64,000 nt of DNA from contig NZ_ML133853.1 of the NCBI RefSeq assembly GCF_003994255.1, forward strand, positions 165,941-229,940. Reading direction: 5' to 3'. Numbering within the stretch: the stretch's first letter is position 1; each line of letters starts with the position of its first letter. A program made the translations under genes and the position numbers. Shown piece by piece: positions 1-8,935 of the stretch. The notes under the pieces were generated by a model, which saw only the letters and a list, made by a program, of their open reading frames with translations, was not told the origin of the DNA and ran no database searches. This DNA comes from Brachybacterium paraconglomeratum. GTDB taxonomy: Bacteria; Actinomycetota; Actinomycetes; Actinomycetales; Dermabacteraceae.

Positions 1-948
<948 letters not shown>

Positions 949-1272
949 GGGGAGCCTCTGCGGCCGTGGGATCGCCGGCGGCCGCACCGGTCTCTCGAGA
1001 CCGGGCTGTCGCGCCCGCGGGCAGGACGAGCTCAGCAGCCACGCCGTGTTCACGATCCAGTCGTGGTCGTCGCGACCGCGCGCGGGACGAGCTGTCGGGG
1101 GGCGACGTCCCGACACATGCTGCCGTGTCCGCATCTGGCTGCGCCCAGGCGAGGTCGACGCCGCGGCCAACGCGACGGACTCGCGCTGCGCCCGACGGAG
1201 CGTGTCATGCGAGGCGTCCTCCACGTCGTGTCAACCTAGGTGCAACCGCCCGCGCTGACGTGCATGGACGGT

Positions 1273-1516
1273 GTGTCCACATCGGTATTCACATGGTTAT
1301 CCACAGAGCTGTCCTGGTCTTTCCACAAGGTTGTCCACAATTGAGTGTGGATGACGGTGGAACCTCTCTGACCACGACCTTCGTCACAGAAGTGCCCCTG
1401 ACCTGCGGCTTCAGATGATCTCCGAGTCCTGCTGACGTCGGCCCGGGGATGTGCTACGGGAAGCTGCTGTATCGCAGGTCACATTCTGGACAGTTGGCCC
1501 GAAGAGGTTGTCCACA
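1273..1516. promoter_or_regulatory. DnaA-box cluster, left flank of the parS array
   Basis: Perfect boxes: TTATCCACA at 1297-1305, TTGTCCACA at 1331-1339 and TTGTCCACA at 1508-1516. Near-matches: GTGTCCACA at 1273-1281, GTATTCACA at 1285-1293 and, on the minus strand, TCATCCACA at 1346-1354. Six boxes or near-boxes, five of them within about 80 bp, are far more than expected in G+C-rich DNA. The cluster may be an auxiliary origin element or a DnaA-titration site. The main origin is more likely beside dnaA. Confidence 0.6.
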
Positions 1517-1952
1517 GGGTTCTGCACACTGTGCATGACCATAGAAGGTGCACGTGAATCACAAGGCGAGCGGCGGGAGCAGGCGCGCCGTACCGCGCCG
1601 CCCACGTGGGCGTCCGCCTCCTTCGTGCAGACATCGAGACTCCGAACAACAGCTCCGGGCTCCGTGCCGCACTCGCTCCGCGCGGGAGGCCGATGTCTCT
1701 CCCCGTGCACCAGAAGCGACGCTCTGTGCCCGATCCACAGGAGCCGCGCCGGCTCGAACAGCACAGGGGTCGGCGGTGGGAGGAGAGTGAGCAGGTCACG
1801 TGCGGCTCGCTCGGACAGGCTCCACTGGCCCGTCGATCATCACAGCGCCATGTTCGCTGTGAAACTCTCCTGATCTGTTGAGGTAGGCCTCCGCCGCCCG
1901 CGGGGTTGTCCCCTCAGCGATTCCCCGGGCGCGCCCGTGCACTGGTAGAGGG

Positions 1953-3770
1953 GTTTCACGACAAACGGCGTCTCGCCGGAGACACGCTCCCTTGGACGGA
2001 ATACGCATGCGCTCAGGGCCGACGGAGGAAGCCTCCACGCCACGTGGGCAACGCGTTAGTCGTTGGTCATGAGGTACTGGAGATGCCACCGCCCCGGCGG
2101 TCCCTCCGCTCGGCTGGATGATCCATACAGCGGTTCCACGTGCAACGAACAGGGCCGAGAGCGCGCAGCGTGCAGAGCATGTACGGCGTGACGCCACTCC
2201 CGCCACGTCAGGGGGAGAGCCCTTCTGGTGAGACGGAGCCCCATGGTCGACAGCACGGGATGGGGAAGGTGAAGCAGCGCAGCGCAACTGACGACCAGCA
2301 GAGCCCACCTGCCGTTTCACGGGAAACCGATGGGCCTGCTGCGAGTGCAGGGGGGCCGCCTCGATGCTCTGCCGTAGAACGGTTTGACGTGAACCAGGCT
2401 CAGTCCCGGGGGGCAGCGCAACGCACAGCTCTGGACTGGGGCTCACGATGTGGAGTTCTGCACTCATCGGCGTTTCACGGGGAACGCTTCCACTCCCCAC
2501 TGGAGGCGAGTCGCGGCACGAGATCGTCAGCTTCTCCTTGGATTCGCGCGATCCGACGTGCATCCACCGAGACGGGCCCTCAGAGTCGCCACTGGGAGGT
2601 TCCAGCACCATGTTTCACGGCAAACGCTGTCGTAGGACTGGCGGTTGAGAGCTCGTCTTCCCAAGAATGCAACCGGCAACATGGGATGAGCACGCGAAGC
2701 CTCCAGCCCAAGACACGGCGCTACATTTGTGCTTGATGCAGCCGGAAGCGGAGCTATACAGCATCACCATCACGAACAGCAGTTCCATGCGAAACCTCAA
2801 GGGCCGGGGTCCACCGGCGCACCTGGCAGTCGCTCGGATGCAGGCGGACGGACTCGCCACACAGTCGTCGCGATCGGCTGCGCCTGCCAACCCGATGTTT
2901 CACGCGAAACAAGGATCAGGGACACTACCCGTGCATTTCTGATGCGTGGCCCGCCAGACACTCAGGGTGAGCGGGAGAGTGATCGCGTCCTACTCTGCCC
3001 GGTCTAGATGCTGCTGCGCGCGCAGGAGGAGCGGGCGCGTCGGCTCGTTTCACGTGGATCCCCGCACTCACGATCACCACACCGCCGACTCGGTAATCCG
3101 CGACGACACCGCTCATGCCCGGACACGTGCGATTCACGGGAAACATCGGCGGCCCGAAAGTTCTGTGCTCCTCAGGGACGGGCTTTCCCTCGCTGCGCAT
3201 ACGTCGGTCGAAGTTCATGGAGTGAACACCGTTGACACCCCGGGGAGGGGGCGACCCTGTGAGGGTTCACGTGAAACCACGCCGCACCACGGTTTTGACG
3301 ACACTTCCGACACCGGAACTCTGCCTATGACCCATGAGGCGTCGCGCGAAGCAGAATAAGAGCGGTCCGAAAGCCCTGGTCGGCGGACTTTGGCCAGCGT
3401 TTCGCGTGGAACAGTGCACTGGGCAAGTTGACATGACGGGATCACTGCGACGGATACGGCACTGTTCCCCGCGACGGACATCTTCCACGTGGGTACCACC
3501 GGCCCGGCAGAGGCGGGGCAGCTCGTCCCCCGCATACCGCGGACTCTCCTCCTTCGAGGATCGTGCACCGCGAGCCCTGGAACGCACGTCCCAGGACCAG
3601 GCGACTCGGTTTCCCGTGGAACTCCCCAGGGGAGCGAGTCAGCCGAGGCCAGCGTTGCATGAATGGCATCAGATGCTCGCACAGGCATCCTCAGGAGACC
3701 GGAGCATCTCAGTGCCGACACCTGCGGCCCTCGCAATCTGCAGCGGGGAGCCACATGTTTCCCGGGAAAC
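1953..3770. repeat. parS: Array of about 14 degenerate parS-like centromere sites
   Basis: The bacterial parS core is the palindrome GTTTCACGTGAAAC. Fourteen 14-bp windows match it at 11 or more positions: 1953, 2133, 2314 (13/14), 2382, 2472, 2612, 2782 (11/14), 2897 (13/14; the flanking TGTTTCACGCGAAACA matches 15/16), 3047, 3131, 3264 (13/14), 3399, 3609 and 3757. Unmarked sites match 12/14. None is perfect, and spacing is irregular (68-210 bp, about 140 on average). A half-site GTGAAAC also lies at 1859-1865. The sites fall in all frames, so they are not a protein repeat. The parB and parA genes lie directly to the right, so this is very probably the chromosomal centromere bound by ParB. 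Confidence 0.85.
2896..2911. promoter_or_regulatory. parS: Best single parS site of the array
   Basis: TGTTTCACGCGAAACA differs from the 16-bp consensus TGTTTCACGTGAAACA only at the tenth base. Its left and right halves are complementary except at the centre. It sits near the middle of the array and would be my first choice for the ParB loading site. Confidence 0.85.
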
Positions 3771-3822
3771 CACGAGGGACCGAGGCACGTAAGGACTCCG
3801 CTTCCACAAGGGTGCACACATC

Positions 3823-3884
3823 TGTGGACAACCACTCTCCGGTGGAGAAGTGCAGTCCACAGAGTTGTACACAACGGTGGACAA
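3823..3884. promoter_or_regulatory. DnaA-box cluster, right flank of the parS array
   Basis: Contains TGTGGACAA at 3823-3831 (perfect TTGTCCACA on the minus strand), TTGTACACA at 3865-3873 and GGTGGACAA at 3876-3884 (one mismatch). With the left cluster it brackets the parS-like array. Function is inferred from the motif only. Confidence 0.55.
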
Positions 3885-4054
3885 GCTCCGTTCTGGACCC
3901 TGGCCTGCACCGATGGCGCGGATTCATCCCCCGGTACGAGGGCGACGCGGGGCTGGGGAAGGGGCTGCGGAGGGAAGAGGAAGACAGGTGCGTCCACACC
4001 GCGAGCACCGTACGGAGCTGACACACATAGCGTCTATGGCAGATCCGTGTTTAC

Positions 4055-4070
4055 TGTGACACCGCTCACA
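4055..4070. promoter_or_regulatory. CRP/GlxR-type palindrome
   Basis: TGTGACACCGCTCACA is an exact match to TGTGA-N6-TCACA, the site bound by cAMP-dependent CRP-family regulators (GlxR in corynebacteria). It lies downstream of parB on the minus strand and far from any plus-strand start, so a target promoter is not obvious. Chance occurrence is possible. Confidence 0.4.
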
Positions 4071-4078
4071 CTAGAGGA

Positions 4079-4102
4079 GGGACCCTTTCGCTGAAGGGTC
4101 CC
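4079..4102. terminator. Hairpin downstream of parB
   Basis: Arms GGGACCCTT (4079-4087) and AAGGGTCCC (4094-4102) enclose a 6-nt loop and lie about 190 bp past the parB stop. There is no clear U-tract, as is common for actinobacterial terminators. It probably ends the transcript of the rpmH-to-parB minus-strand gene group. Confidence 0.55.
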
Positions 4103-4292
4103 CTCGGGATGCTGGTATTCCTCGCGGGCGAACGCGGAGTTTGACCGGCGGGAGGGGGACGGGACGAGCACGCTCTCGTCGGTCAGAAGAGGAGCGCGCT
4201 CGTCATCGGGACGACGGCATGGCGCACGTTCCACACCGCAGCACGTCAGCGCTGCAGCGAGCGGGTGCGGAACGGACTCCGCACTCCCCGAG

Positions 4293-6530
4293 TCACTCCG
4301 GGGCCGGGAGCTCCAGGCCCATGTTCTCGATGAGGCGCTCGAGGTCCTCGAGGTTCGTGAACTCGAGGGTGATCTTGCCCTTGCGCTTGCCCACATCGAT
4401 CCGCACAGGCGCCTCGAGGCGGTTCGACAGCCGGCTCGTCAGGTCCACGACGTGCGGATCGTAGGTGCTGCGGCGAACGGTGCGGGGAGCCTGCTGCTGT
4501 CCGCCGCGTGCCACCAGACGCTCCACGGCGCGCACGGAGAGGCCCTCGCTCACGATCCGCTGGGCCAGCTCCTCCATGAGGGTCGGATCGTCCAGAGAGA
4601 GCAGCGCACGGGCGTGGCCGGCGCTGATCGCTCCGCTGGCGAGACGGCGCTGCACGAGGGCGGGGAGCCGCAGCAGGCGGAGCGTGTTCGTGATCTGCGG
4701 GCGCGAGCGCCCGATGCGCTCTCCCAGCTCGTCCTGCGTGCACCCGAAGTCGTCGAGCAGCTGCTGGTAGGCGTTCGCCTCCTCCAGCGGGTTCAGCTGG
4801 GTGCGGTGCAGGTTCTCGAGGAGCGCGTCGCGCAGGAGGTCGTCGTCGCTGGTCTCGCGGATGATCGCGGGGATGGCGGTGAGACCGGCACGGCGGGCGG
4901 CGCGCCACCGGCGCTCGCCCATGACGAGCTCGAAGGACTCCCCGTCCTCGGTGACCGGGATCGGGCGCACCACGACGGGCTGCAGCACGCCGACCTCGCG
5001 CAGCGAGTACGCGAGCTCGTCGAGCTCCTCCTCGTCGAACATCGTGCGCGGGTTGCGGGGGTTCTCCCGGACCTCGTGGATCGGGATCTCCGCGAACTCC
5101 GCGCCAGGGACGCTGACGAGGCCCTGGCTCGCGAGAGGAGCTCGCTCCGAGCCGGCGGCGGACTGGTCGGCAGCGTCGGAAGGCGCTTCCCCGGCGTCAT
5201 CGCGCGCATCCCCATCGGGACCGACCGCAGCTGCGTGCTCGGAGTCCGTCTCAGCGGGCTCGTCGGTCGCAGGGTGCTCGCCGGCCGGCGCGGAGCTGTT
5301 CTGAGCGGCAGGGGCTTCCTGAGGGGCGGCAGCAGGCAGCTCGGTCGTGGAGGGCTCGGCAGGCGCTGCCGGCTCGGCGTCCTCCGACGGGGCGGTGTCG
5401 CGCACTCGGGTGTACTCGACCGCCTCGACGTCGACGATCGGGCTGTCCTCGCCGCGCAGGGGGGCCTCCGACTCCGCGGAGCCGGCCTGCGGAGCCTCCT
5501 CCGGCGCGTCATCGGTCTCGGACTGCGCATCCTGCGCACTCGACGCCGGGGCCGTCGCCTCGTTCTCTGCGGCGGCAGGAGCGGCCTGCGAAGAAGCCTG
5601 CTCCTGCTCGGCCGACGAGGAGGCGACGGTCGGGACCTCGTCGGTCCTGACCGGAGCGGTCTCGTCGACTGCTCCGCCCGTCGCGGGGGCGGGGGTGGGA
5701 GTGGTCGGCGCCGAGGTGGGCCGAGCGGTCGCGCTCGCGTCCTTCGAGGCGGCGGTGCCCTCCGCGGTGCCGGTCGAGTCGGCGGCAGCCGTGGGCACGG
5801 CCGCGCTCTTCGCGCCGGTGGATCGCTTCGCCGGGGAGGAGGCGCCCTTCGAGCTGGAGGTGCTCCTCGCGGGCGAGGAGGTCCTGGACGAGGAGGTGCT
5901 CTTGGCAGTCCCGGTGCTCTTCGCGGCTCCTGAGCGCTTCGCGGTCGTCGACGGCGCGGACGTCGCCGAGGTGCTCTTCGAGGCAGTGCTCTTCGACGCA
6001 GTGCTCTTCGCCGTCGTGCTCTTCGAGGTGGTGCTCTTCGACGTGGTGCCCTTCGAGGCGGTGCCGGAGTCCTTGGACGCGGTGCCCTTGGACGAGGTCG
6101 AGCGGGAGCCGGTGCCCGCCGAGCTCGACGTGCCGCGCTGTGCCGCCGTGCCCTTGGAGGTCGTCGAGGCCTCGGCGGCCGTCCCGGCGCCGGAACCGCT
6201 CGCGTCCGCGCCACCGGAGGAGTTCCCGGCTCCGGAGCGCTTCGCGGTCGACGAGCTGCCGGAGCGGCCCGCGGTGCGGCCGCGTCGCTCGGCGGCGGCG
6301 CGCGCCATGCCGGTCGCCAGGTCACGGGCGCCGCCCCGCTGGGGGGCGTCCTCGGAGGAGACCTTCTCGCCGGAGAAGAACATGTCCACCGGGCGCGTGC
6401 TCGACGCGGCGGAGCTGCCCTCCTCCTGCGGACGGGTGCGCGTGCGCAGCTCCTGCTCAGGAGCGGGCGAGGAGCCTGCCCCCGGGATCAGGGCGCCGAG
6501 ACCTCTGCCGAGTCCTCGCTTCTGCGTCAT
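4293..6530 (-). CDS. parB: Chromosome-partitioning protein ParB with a giant disordered linker
   Basis: ParB loads at parS as a CTP-dependent sliding clamp and acts with ParA to segregate the origin. Start ATG at 6530 gives MTQKRGLGRGLGALIPG, the conserved N-terminal ParA-contact peptide. The motif VDMFF follows at about 48-52. The CTPase/ParB domain begins only near residue 473 (FAEIPIHEVRENPRNP), with the CTP-site motif GERRWRAA at 538-545. Then come the parS-reading HTH (TQDELGERIGRSRPQITN) and the C-terminal dimer domain. ParB proteins are usually 280-380 aa; this one is 745. Residues 121-243 are Ser/Thr/Ala/Lys-rich with about 21 Lys/Arg and one acidic residue. Residues 289-467 are acidic and Ala/Glu/Asp-rich. 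The gene follows parA with an 85-bp gap. Confidence 0.95.
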   Translation of the reverse strand: MTQKRGLGRGLGALIPGAGSSPAPEQELRTRTRPQEEGSSAASSTRPVDMFFSGEKVSSEDAPQRGGARDLATGMARAAAERRGRTAGRSGSSSTAKRSGAGNSSGGADASGSGAGTAAEASTTSKGTAAQRGTSSSAGTGSRSTSSKGTASKDSGTASKGTTSKSTTSKSTTAKSTASKSTASKSTSATSAPSTTAKRSGAAKSTGTAKSTSSSRTSSPARSTSSSKGASSPAKRSTGAKSAAVPTAAADSTGTAEGTAASKDASATARPTSAPTTPTPAPATGGAVDETAPVRTDEVPTVASSSAEQEQASSQAAPAAAENEATAPASSAQDAQSETDDAPEEAPQAGSAESEAPLRGEDSPIVDVEAVEYTRVRDTAPSEDAEPAAPAEPSTTELPAAAPQEAPAAQNSSAPAGEHPATDEPAETDSEHAAAVGPDGDARDDAGEAPSDAADQSAAGSERAPLASQGLVSVPGAEFAEIPIHEVRENPRNPRTMFDEEELDELAYSLREVGVLQPVVVRPIPVTEDGESFELVMGERRWRAARRAGLTAIPAIIRETSDDDLLRDALLENLHRTQLNPLEEANAYQQLLDDFGCTQDELGERIGRSRPQITNTLRLLRLPALVQRRLASGAISAGHARALLSLDDPTLMEELAQRIVSEGLSVRAVERLVARGGQQQAPRTVRRSTYDPHVVDLTSRLSNRLEAPVRIDVGKRKGKITLEFTNLEDLERLIENMGLELPAPE
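5971..6060 (-). repeat. 15-bp tandem repeat inside parB (five-residue Lys repeats)
   Basis: The plus strand shows GTGCTCTTCG (once GTGCCCTTCG) at 5971, 5986, 6001, 6016, 6031 and 6046, exactly every 15 bp. On the coding strand this gives a pentapeptide series of the type TSKST/TASKS with lysines every five residues (about 160-185). The unit is a whole number of codons, so copy number can change without a frameshift. Confidence 0.85.
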
Positions 6531-6615
6531 GGCCGTTGTCCTTCCGAGAAATGTCGTCACCGTGGGGGTGACCTCCGTGCCGGGCGCGACATCGCGCGGT
6601 GAGGGGAGGTCGAGG

Positions 6616-7545
6616 TCAGGGAGCGGGCCGGGAGTTCAGCTCGAAGGCCGCCGCCCGGTAGGCGAGCGCCCCGCTGGAGCCGGGATCGTAGGTGAGCACG
6701 GTCTGGCCGTAGCTCGGCGCCTCGGAGATCCTCACCGATCGCGGGATCGTGGTCTCGAGGGTCTGGTCGGGGAAGTGGTCCCGCACGTCCTGGGCGACCT
6801 GTGCGGCGAGGCGCGTGCGCGCGTCGTACATGGTCAGCAGGATCGTGGAGACCACGAGATCCGGGTTCAGGTGCTGCCGGATCAGGTCGATGTTGTTCAG
6901 CAGCAGCGTCAGGCCCTCGAGCGCGTAGTACTCGGCCTGGATCGGGATCATCACCTCACGGGCCGCGACCAGCGCGTTGACCGTGAGCAGGCCGAGGGAG
7001 GGCGGGCAGTCGACGAGCACGTAGTCCAGGCGGGGCAGGCCCTGGGCCTCCCGCTCCTCGAGGTGCTCGCGGATGGCGTTGCGCAGCCGGTTCTCGCGGG
7101 CGACGAGGGAGACCAGCTCGATCTCGGCGCCGGAGAGATTGATCGTCGCGGGGGCGCACTGCAGGCGCTCCATGTCCGGGACGTCCTGGACCACCTCGGA
7201 CAGCGGCGCGGACTCGACCAGCACCTCGTACATGCTGGGCACCTCGGCATGGTGCTCGATGTTCAGCGCCGTGGAGGTGTTGCCCTGCGGGTCGGCGTCG
7301 ATCACGAGCACGTGCAGGCCGCCCATGGTCAGCGCGGCCGCGAGGTTCACGGTGGTGGAGGTCTTCCCCACCCCGCCCTTCTGGTTCGCGATGGTCACGA
7401 TCCTGGTGTGCTCGGGGGAGGTGAACTCGACCTCCTCCAGCTGCCGGCGGCGGGCGTGGTCCCGGGTGAGCTCGCGCATCAGCGGGGTGTCGTCCATCGA
7501 CCCCGCCCCCTGGGAGGAGCCCTCGCGCTTCTCAGCCACGCGCAT
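6616..7545 (-). CDS. parA: Chromosome-partitioning ATPase ParA/Soj
   Basis: A deviant-Walker ATPase that binds DNA nonspecifically as an ATP dimer and is released by ParB, driving origin segregation. The 309-aa protein starts at ATG 7545 behind GGAAGGGAG. Residues 1-45 are a polar extension usual in actinobacterial ParA. The deviant Walker A NQKGGVGKTS is at 54-63, followed by VIDADPQGN and Walker B YVLVDCPPSLG. The C-terminal IPRSVRISEAPSYGQTV is a ParA signature. The start overlaps the end of rsmG by 14 bp and parB follows, so they form one transcription unit. Confidence 0.97.
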   Translation of the reverse strand: MRVAEKREGSSQGAGSMDDTPLMRELTRDHARRRQLEEVEFTSPEHTRIVTIANQKGGVGKTSTTVNLAAALTMGGLHVLVIDADPQGNTSTALNIEHHAEVPSMYEVLVESAPLSEVVQDVPDMERLQCAPATINLSGAEIELVSLVARENRLRNAIREHLEEREAQGLPRLDYVLVDCPPSLGLLTVNALVAAREVMIPIQAEYYALEGLTLLLNNIDLIRQHLNPDLVVSTILLTMYDARTRLAAQVAQDVRDHFPDQTLETTIPRSVRISEAPSYGQTVLTYDPGSSGALAYRAAAFELNSRPAP

Positions 7546-8197
7546 CTCCCTTCCTGCTCGCCTTCGGCCGGCGACGCACTTGGACCACTGTAGTGGGAAC
7601 CTCGACCTCGCCCATCCCGTACCGGGTGATGGTGGGGTCGATCCCGCCGAGCTTCGTGAGCACCTTCTGGGCCCTCTCGATCTCGTCGGCGGCCGAGGAG
7701 CCCTTCATCGCCAGCAGCAGCCCCTCCTCCTCCACCAGCGGGAGGGTCCAGCGGGCCAGCTTGTCCAGCGCCGCGACGGCCCGGGCGGTGACCACCTCGA
7801 ACTCCCGCTCGCCGTGCAGCTCCTCGGCACGGGCGCGGACGACCTCGAGGCCGAGGCCGAGCTCGGCGTCGACCTCCTCCAGCCAGGTGGTGCGACGCTG
7901 CATCGTCTCGATCAGCATCACCTGCAGCTCAGGGCGGGCGATCGCGATCACGACGCCGGGCAGCCCGGCCCCGGAGCCGACGTCGGCCAGGGTCCTGACC
8001 GACGAGTCGATGGCGTCGGCCATCAGCGCGCAGTTGAGCAGGTGGCGCTCCCAGAGCCGCTCCACCTCGCGCGGTCCGATCAGACCGCGCTCGGGACCCT
8101 GCTCGGCGAGCAGGGCGGCGAAGCGCTCGGCGAGCTCGAGCCGGTCGCCGAAGAGGCGCTCGGCCAGGGGTCGGAGCGATGCGGGGAGCGTCGTCAC
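7532..8197 (-). CDS. rsmG: 16S rRNA (guanine-N7) methyltransferase RsmG (GidB)
   Basis: Methylates N7 of G527 (E. coli numbering) in 16S rRNA using S-adenosylmethionine; loss gives low-level streptomycin resistance. The protein is 221 aa from GTG 8197. The SAM-binding loop DVGSGAGLPG is at residues 72-81. It is preceded by the family motif WERHLLNC and followed by VTARAVAALDKLARW. Length and motifs are normal. It sits between jag (8-bp gap) and parA (14-bp overlap), the conserved origin order. Confidence 0.96.
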   Translation of the reverse strand: MTTLPASLRPLAERLFGDRLELAERFAALLAEQGPERGLIGPREVERLWERHLLNCALMADAIDSSVRTLADVGSGAGLPGVVIAIARPELQVMLIETMQRRTTWLEEVDAELGLGLEVVRARAEELHGEREFEVVTARAVAALDKLARWTLPLVEEEGLLLAMKGSSAADEIERAQKVLTKLGGIDPTITRYGMGEVEVPTTVVQVRRRPKASRKGDARG

Positions 8198-8205
8198 GGC
8201 AGGCC

Positions 8206-8871
8206 TCAGGACGTCGGGTAGATCACGACGTGACGGCCCTTGCCGTCGCCGTCGGACTCGGAGCGCAGCCCCTCGCGCTTGGCGACGTCATGGGCGACCT
8301 TGCGCTCGAAGGGGTTCATCGGCCGCATCGGGACCGGCTGCCCGGACTCCTTCGCCTCGGCGATCGCGGAGGCGGCGAGCTCCTCGAGTCCGCCCTTGTG
8401 CTCGGCACGGAAGCCGCCGATGTCCAGCATCAGGCGCGACCGGGCGCCGGTGCGGGTCTGGACCGCGAGGCGCGCGAGCTCCTGCAGGGCGTCCAGCAGC
8501 TCGCCCTTGGGGCGGTTCAGCTCCGCGAGACGGTCCGCGCCGCGGATCTCCACGGAGGCGCGGTCGCCGTCCACGTCGATGTCGATGTCGCCGTCGAGGT
8601 CCGCGATGTCCAGCAGCTCCTCGAGGTAGTCGGCGGCGATGTCGCCCTCCTCCTCGAGGCGGCGCAGGCGCTCCTCGTCGGACTCGCCGTCGGACTCGTC
8701 CTCGGACTCGCTCTCGACCGCGTCCTGCGTCTCGGCGGCCTCGGCGGAGCCGGCGGAGTCCGCGGGGGCGGCGGTCTCCGCGGCCTCGGCGGCCGGGGCG
8801 TCCGTGCCCTCGTGCGCCTGCCGGGCGGCGGTCTCGTCGGCCGACGACGGATCGGTGATGGTCTCGTTCAT
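8206..8871 (-). CDS. jag: Jag/KhpB RNA-binding protein (KH-R3H)
   Basis: A cytoplasmic RNA-binding protein encoded next to yidC in most Gram-positive bacteria, linked to cell elongation and post-transcriptional control. The 221-aa protein starts at ATG 8871. Residues 1-70 are an acidic Ala/Glu/Asp-rich tail. A KH-like domain covers roughly 75-150 and an R3H domain the C-terminus, with the Arg-x3-His motif in PFERKVAHDV. There is no obvious Jag-N domain, as is usual in actinobacteria. Gaps of 64 bp to yidC and 8 bp to rsmG fit an operon. Confidence 0.93.
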   Translation of the reverse strand: MNETITDPSSADETAARQAHEGTDAPAAEAAETAAPADSAGSAEAAETQDAVESESEDESDGESDEERLRRLEEEGDIAADYLEELLDIADLDGDIDIDVDGDRASVEIRGADRLAELNRPKGELLDALQELARLAVQTRTGARSRLMLDIGGFRAEHKGGLEELAASAIAEAKESGQPVPMRPMNPFERKVAHDVAKREGLRSESDGDGKGRHVVIYPTS

Positions 8872-8935
8872 TCAGGGTCCTCCGGGAATGCAGGGATGGA
8901 CGACCCGGGAGCGACCGTGCTCCCGGGCCGTGAGG

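Larger units (their letters stand above)
949..4292. other. 3.3-kb gene-free region holding parS-like and DnaA-box arrays
   Basis: No open frame here reads like a protein. The longest frames (about 200-270 codons on either strand) are low-information, overlap each other, lack good ribosome-binding sites and share no family motifs. Short peptides such as VSRET or FHGK recur in several frames only because a palindromic DNA motif recurs. The region is visibly less GC-rich than its neighbours. Its recognisable content is a DnaA-box cluster at 1273-1516, the parS-like array at 1953-3770, a second DnaA-box group at 3823-3884, a CRP-type palindrome at 4055-4070 and a hairpin at 4079-4102. Nothing else was recognised, including in 949-1270 and 1517-1850. 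Confidence 0.75.

Noticed and set aside
1796..2736. Long open frames (198 and 271 codons) in the parS region
   Set aside because: They overlap on both strands, share no family motif and lack RBSs; their repeated peptides come from parS palindromes in several frames.
5347..7593. Very long plus-strand frame opposite parB and parA
   Set aside because: High-GC antisense frame; parB and parA have clear domains on the minus strand.
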